A DNA stretch of 15,231 nucleotides from an uncultured Eubacteriales bacterium. Lineage in GTDB: Bacteria; Bacillota; Clostridia; Oscillospirales; Oscillospiraceae. Location: contig CABVBV010000039.1 of assembly GCA_902496595.1 (NCBI GenBank), positions 1 through 15,231 on the forward strand, read 5' to 3'. Shown one piece after another: positions 13,395 to 15,231 of the stretch (position 1 is its first letter; every line of letters starts with the position of its first letter). The notes beneath the pieces were generated by a model. That model ran no database searches and had not been told where the DNA came from. It worked only from the letters and a program-made list of their open reading frames with translations. Made by a program: the position numbers and the translations under genes.

Positions 13395-14375
13395 ATGTAC
13401 ACACAGATCGAAGAAAACATTTTCAGCATCTACGTTCCGCTGCCGGGAAATCCGCTGCGGAACCTGAACTCCTACCTCATAAGGGCCGGTAGAGGCCGCA
13501 ACCTGCTCATCGACACGGGCTTCCGCATGGACGAGTGCCGGGATGCCCTGCTCCAGGGCCTGGCTGAGCTGGACGTCAGGCTTGAGGACACCGACATCTG
13601 CCTGACGCACCTGCACTCGGATCACTCCGGCCTTGCGGCGGAGCTGGCCGCGCCGGGCGCAAAGATCTACATAAGCCGGGAGGACGGCACCAGGCTCGAG
13701 CAGTTCCGTCAGTCTTCAAACTCCCACAGGACGGGCGAGTATCTGCGCCTGGGCTTCTCCGAGGCAGAGATGGCGTTCTTGAAGGATTCGCCGATGCGCA
13801 AATACAACTCGGTTCAAAAGGCAGACTTCACTTTTGTCGGAGAGGGAGACATACTCGAGTACGGAGGGCGCCGGCTAAGGGTCGTCATGACCCCCGGGCA
13901 CACGCCGGGGCACATCTGCCTCTACGACGGAGACAACAAGGTCATGTTCCTCGGCGATCACGTGCTCTTCGACATCACCCCGAACATTACTACATGGCCG
14001 GGTTTTGAAGATCCACTGGGCAAATACGTCCACAGCCTCATGGACATCAGCATCTTCGACGTGAGGCTGCCCCTTCCCGCCCACAGAGGCATAAGCGGCT
14101 CCATGGCCGAGAGAGTCGGTGCGATAATCGAGCACCACGGCACAAGGATCAGAGAGATGCTCGACATACTGACAAAGGAGCCGGGGCTCACGGCCTATGA
14201 ACTCTCCGGCCGGATGACCTGGCGCGTCAGGGGCAAGAGCCCCTCCTGGGCGGACTTCCCGCTGCAGCAGAAGTGGTTCGCCGTCGGAGAGACTGCGGCG
14301 CACCTCGAGTACCTGACCGTCCGAGGCCGGGCCTACCGGAAGGCCGAGGGCGGCGTCTGGAGATATTACACCTGA
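13395..14375 (+). CDS. MBL-fold metallohydrolase with C-terminal winged-helix-like region
   Basis: This 326-residue protein is a metallo-beta-lactamase-fold hydrolase. The metal motif THLHSDHSG gives His72, His74, Asp76 and His77; PGHTPGH gives His169, FLGDHV gives Asp188 and LPAHRG gives His230, so both metal sites are complete. The N-terminal PLPGNPLRNLNSYLI and LLIDTGFRMDE are typical of the LACTB2/glyoxalase-II-like branch. About 90 residues follow the catalytic domain (240-326; EMLDILTKEPGLTAYELSGR, QQKWFAVGETAAHLEYLTVR), resembling the winged-helix tail of LACTB2-type enzymes. Function may be thioester or nucleic acid hydrolysis; substrate is not determinable. ATG 13395 follows GGGGT; earlier in-frame codons up to 13353 lack a ribosome binding site. 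It ends 20 bases before the next gene, likely co-transcribed. Confidence 0.9.
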   Translation: MYTQIEENIFSIYVPLPGNPLRNLNSYLIRAGRGRNLLIDTGFRMDECRDALLQGLAELDVRLEDTDICLTHLHSDHSGLAAELAAPGAKIYISREDGTRLEQFRQSSNSHRTGEYLRLGFSEAEMAFLKDSPMRKYNSVQKADFTFVGEGDILEYGGRRLRVVMTPGHTPGHICLYDGDNKVMFLGDHVLFDITPNITTWPGFEDPLGKYVHSLMDISIFDVRLPLPAHRGISGSMAERVGAIIEHHGTRIREMLDILTKEPGLTAYELSGRMTWRVRGKSPSWADFPLQQKWFAVGETAAHLEYLTVRGRAYRKAEGGVWRYYT

Positions 14376-14395
14376 TTTCGCTGGAGGTGTGTAAA

Positions 14396-15231
14396 TTGAA
14401 AAAGCTGCTCAAGATCATCCTCGTCCTGGTCATCGTCGTGGCAGTCGCCGCCGGGGGCTTTGTGGCCTACCTTTCCATTACTGAGTTCAGGCCAGACGAT
14501 GTGGAGTACATAAGCGCTCAGACCCTGGGCGTACCTGAGACGATAGGCGGCACGGTAAAGCTGGTCAGCTGGAACGTCGGCTACTGCGGCCTCGGCGAGA
14601 ACGAGGACTTCGTCATGGACGGAGGCGGCGGGAGCGGCAAGCCGGAGCTTGCGGACTTCGACCGATATTTTAACGGCGTCCTCACCACGCTCGACGAGTT
14701 GGATGCAAATATCTATATGCTGCAGGAGGTGGACGAGGACTCGGCCCGCAGCTATGGGACGAACGAGGTCAAGTCCTTCTCCGAGGGCCGGAACGCGCAC
14801 AGTTCGGCCTATGCTCAGAACTACCTCTGCCCCTTCGTGCCCTTCCCCTGGCCGCCGATGGGCCGGATGAACAGCGGCATAATGACGACGGCGGACTACG
14901 CTGTCGAGGACGGAACTGCGGAGCGCATCGCCCTGCCCTGCCCGTTCTCGTGGCCGGTGCGCACGGCGAACCTCAAGCGCTGCCTGCTCGTGACCCGCTA
15001 CGCCGTCCCGGAACTGGACAGCGAGCTGGTGGTGGTGAACCTGCACCTGGAGGCCTATGACGACGGCGAGGGCAAGGCCGCGCAGACGGCCATGCTCTTC
15101 GAGGTGCTGGAGGAGGAGTACGCAAAGGGCAATTACGTCATAGCCGGCGGCGACTTCAACCAGACCTTCCCCGGCACGCTGGAGAAGTGGCCCATGCTCG
15201 ACGAGGGGTACTGGACGCCCGGCGTGCTCGA
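14396..15231 (+). CDS. Endonuclease/exonuclease/phosphatase family protein, 3' end outside window
   Basis: The frame is open from a TTG at 14396 to the right edge (278 residues). The TTG is supported by GGAGGTG (14383-14389) six bases upstream and by the MKKLLKIILVL start. Residues 4-26 form one hydrophobic segment, so the protein is membrane-anchored or exported. The EEP (DNase I-like) fold motifs appear in order: LVSWNVGY (Asn60), MLQEVDED (catalytic Glu111), MNSGIM, VVNLHLEA (Asn215, His217), IAGGDFNQTF (Asp253, Asn255). Members cleave nucleic acids or phosphoester compounds such as inositol phosphates and sphingomyelin; which applies here cannot be told. The final conserved (S)DH motif lies beyond the window. 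It is 20 bases after the MBL gene, hence likely the same transcript. Confidence 0.87.
   Translation, partial: MKKLLKIILVLVIVVAVAAGGFVAYLSITEFRPDDVEYISAQTLGVPETIGGTVKLVSWNVGYCGLGENEDFVMDGGGGSGKPELADFDRYFNGVLTTLDELDANIYMLQEVDEDSARSYGTNEVKSFSEGRNAHSSAYAQNYLCPFVPFPWPPMGRMNSGIMTTADYAVEDGTAERIALPCPFSWPVRTANLKRCLLVTRYAVPELDSELVVVNLHLEAYDDGEGKAAQTAMLFEVLEEEYAKGNYVIAGGDFNQTFPGTLEKWPMLDEGYWTPGVL

Overview
This window looks like chromosomal DNA from a GC-rich anaerobic bacterium, probably a Bacillota/Clostridia lineage (Oscillospirales-like is my best guess; Synergistota is an alternative). The evidence is a phosphotransacetylase C-terminus, a ferredoxin-linked indolepyruvate oxidoreductase, a PheB-type ACT protein next to hom and lysC, a split short-chain chromate-transporter pair, a YdcZ-type (DUF606) small transporter, strong Shine-Dalgarno sequences (AGGAGG-like) and several TTG starts. 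There are no phage, IS, CRISPR, tRNA or rRNA signatures. All genes have similar codon use, so nothing suggests recent transfer. The taxonomic call is inference.

Layout. (1) 1-240: 3' end of pta on +, then a strong hairpin terminator. (2) 406-2770: iorAB on -, ending in a hairpin facing pta. A divergent GntR/FCD regulator (3024-3773, +) shares a 250-bp control region with iorA that holds two good sigma-A promoters and a palindrome between them. (3) 3838-4761: LysR regulator on -, divergent from a + cluster at 4858-6526. That cluster holds two short CHR-domain proteins overlapping by one base, then an uncharacterised beta-rich protein overlapping the second by four bases, with a C-terminal hydrophobic helix that looks tubby/LURP-one-like. 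A nucleoside deaminase (6589-7068) with its own promoter follows. (4) 7117-9737 on -: a lipoprotein M3-family metallopeptidase and a signal-bearing polysaccharide deacetylase. (5) 9802-12731 on -: the aspartate-family operon pheB-hom-lysC. lysC carries an internal Shine-Dalgarno and ATG that would give a separate ACT (beta) subunit. The terminator after lysC ends exactly at the deacetylase start codon and buries its ribosome binding site. (6) 12905-15231 on +: a YdcZ-type small membrane transporter, an MBL-fold hydrolase with a winged-helix-like tail, and a membrane-anchored endonuclease/exonuclease/phosphatase protein cut by the window end.

How the genes fit together. Pta (acetyl-CoA to acetyl phosphate) and IorAB (2-keto acids from aromatic amino acids to acyl-CoA plus reduced ferredoxin) fit an amino-acid-fermenting anaerobe. 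The pheB-hom-lysC operon covers the entry and branch point of lysine/threonine/methionine synthesis. The M3 lipoprotein and deacetylase are exported, surface-acting enzymes. The strongest leads are the tubby-like partner of the CHR transporter pair, the terminator/RBS overlap between lysC and the deacetylase, and the internal translation start in lysC.
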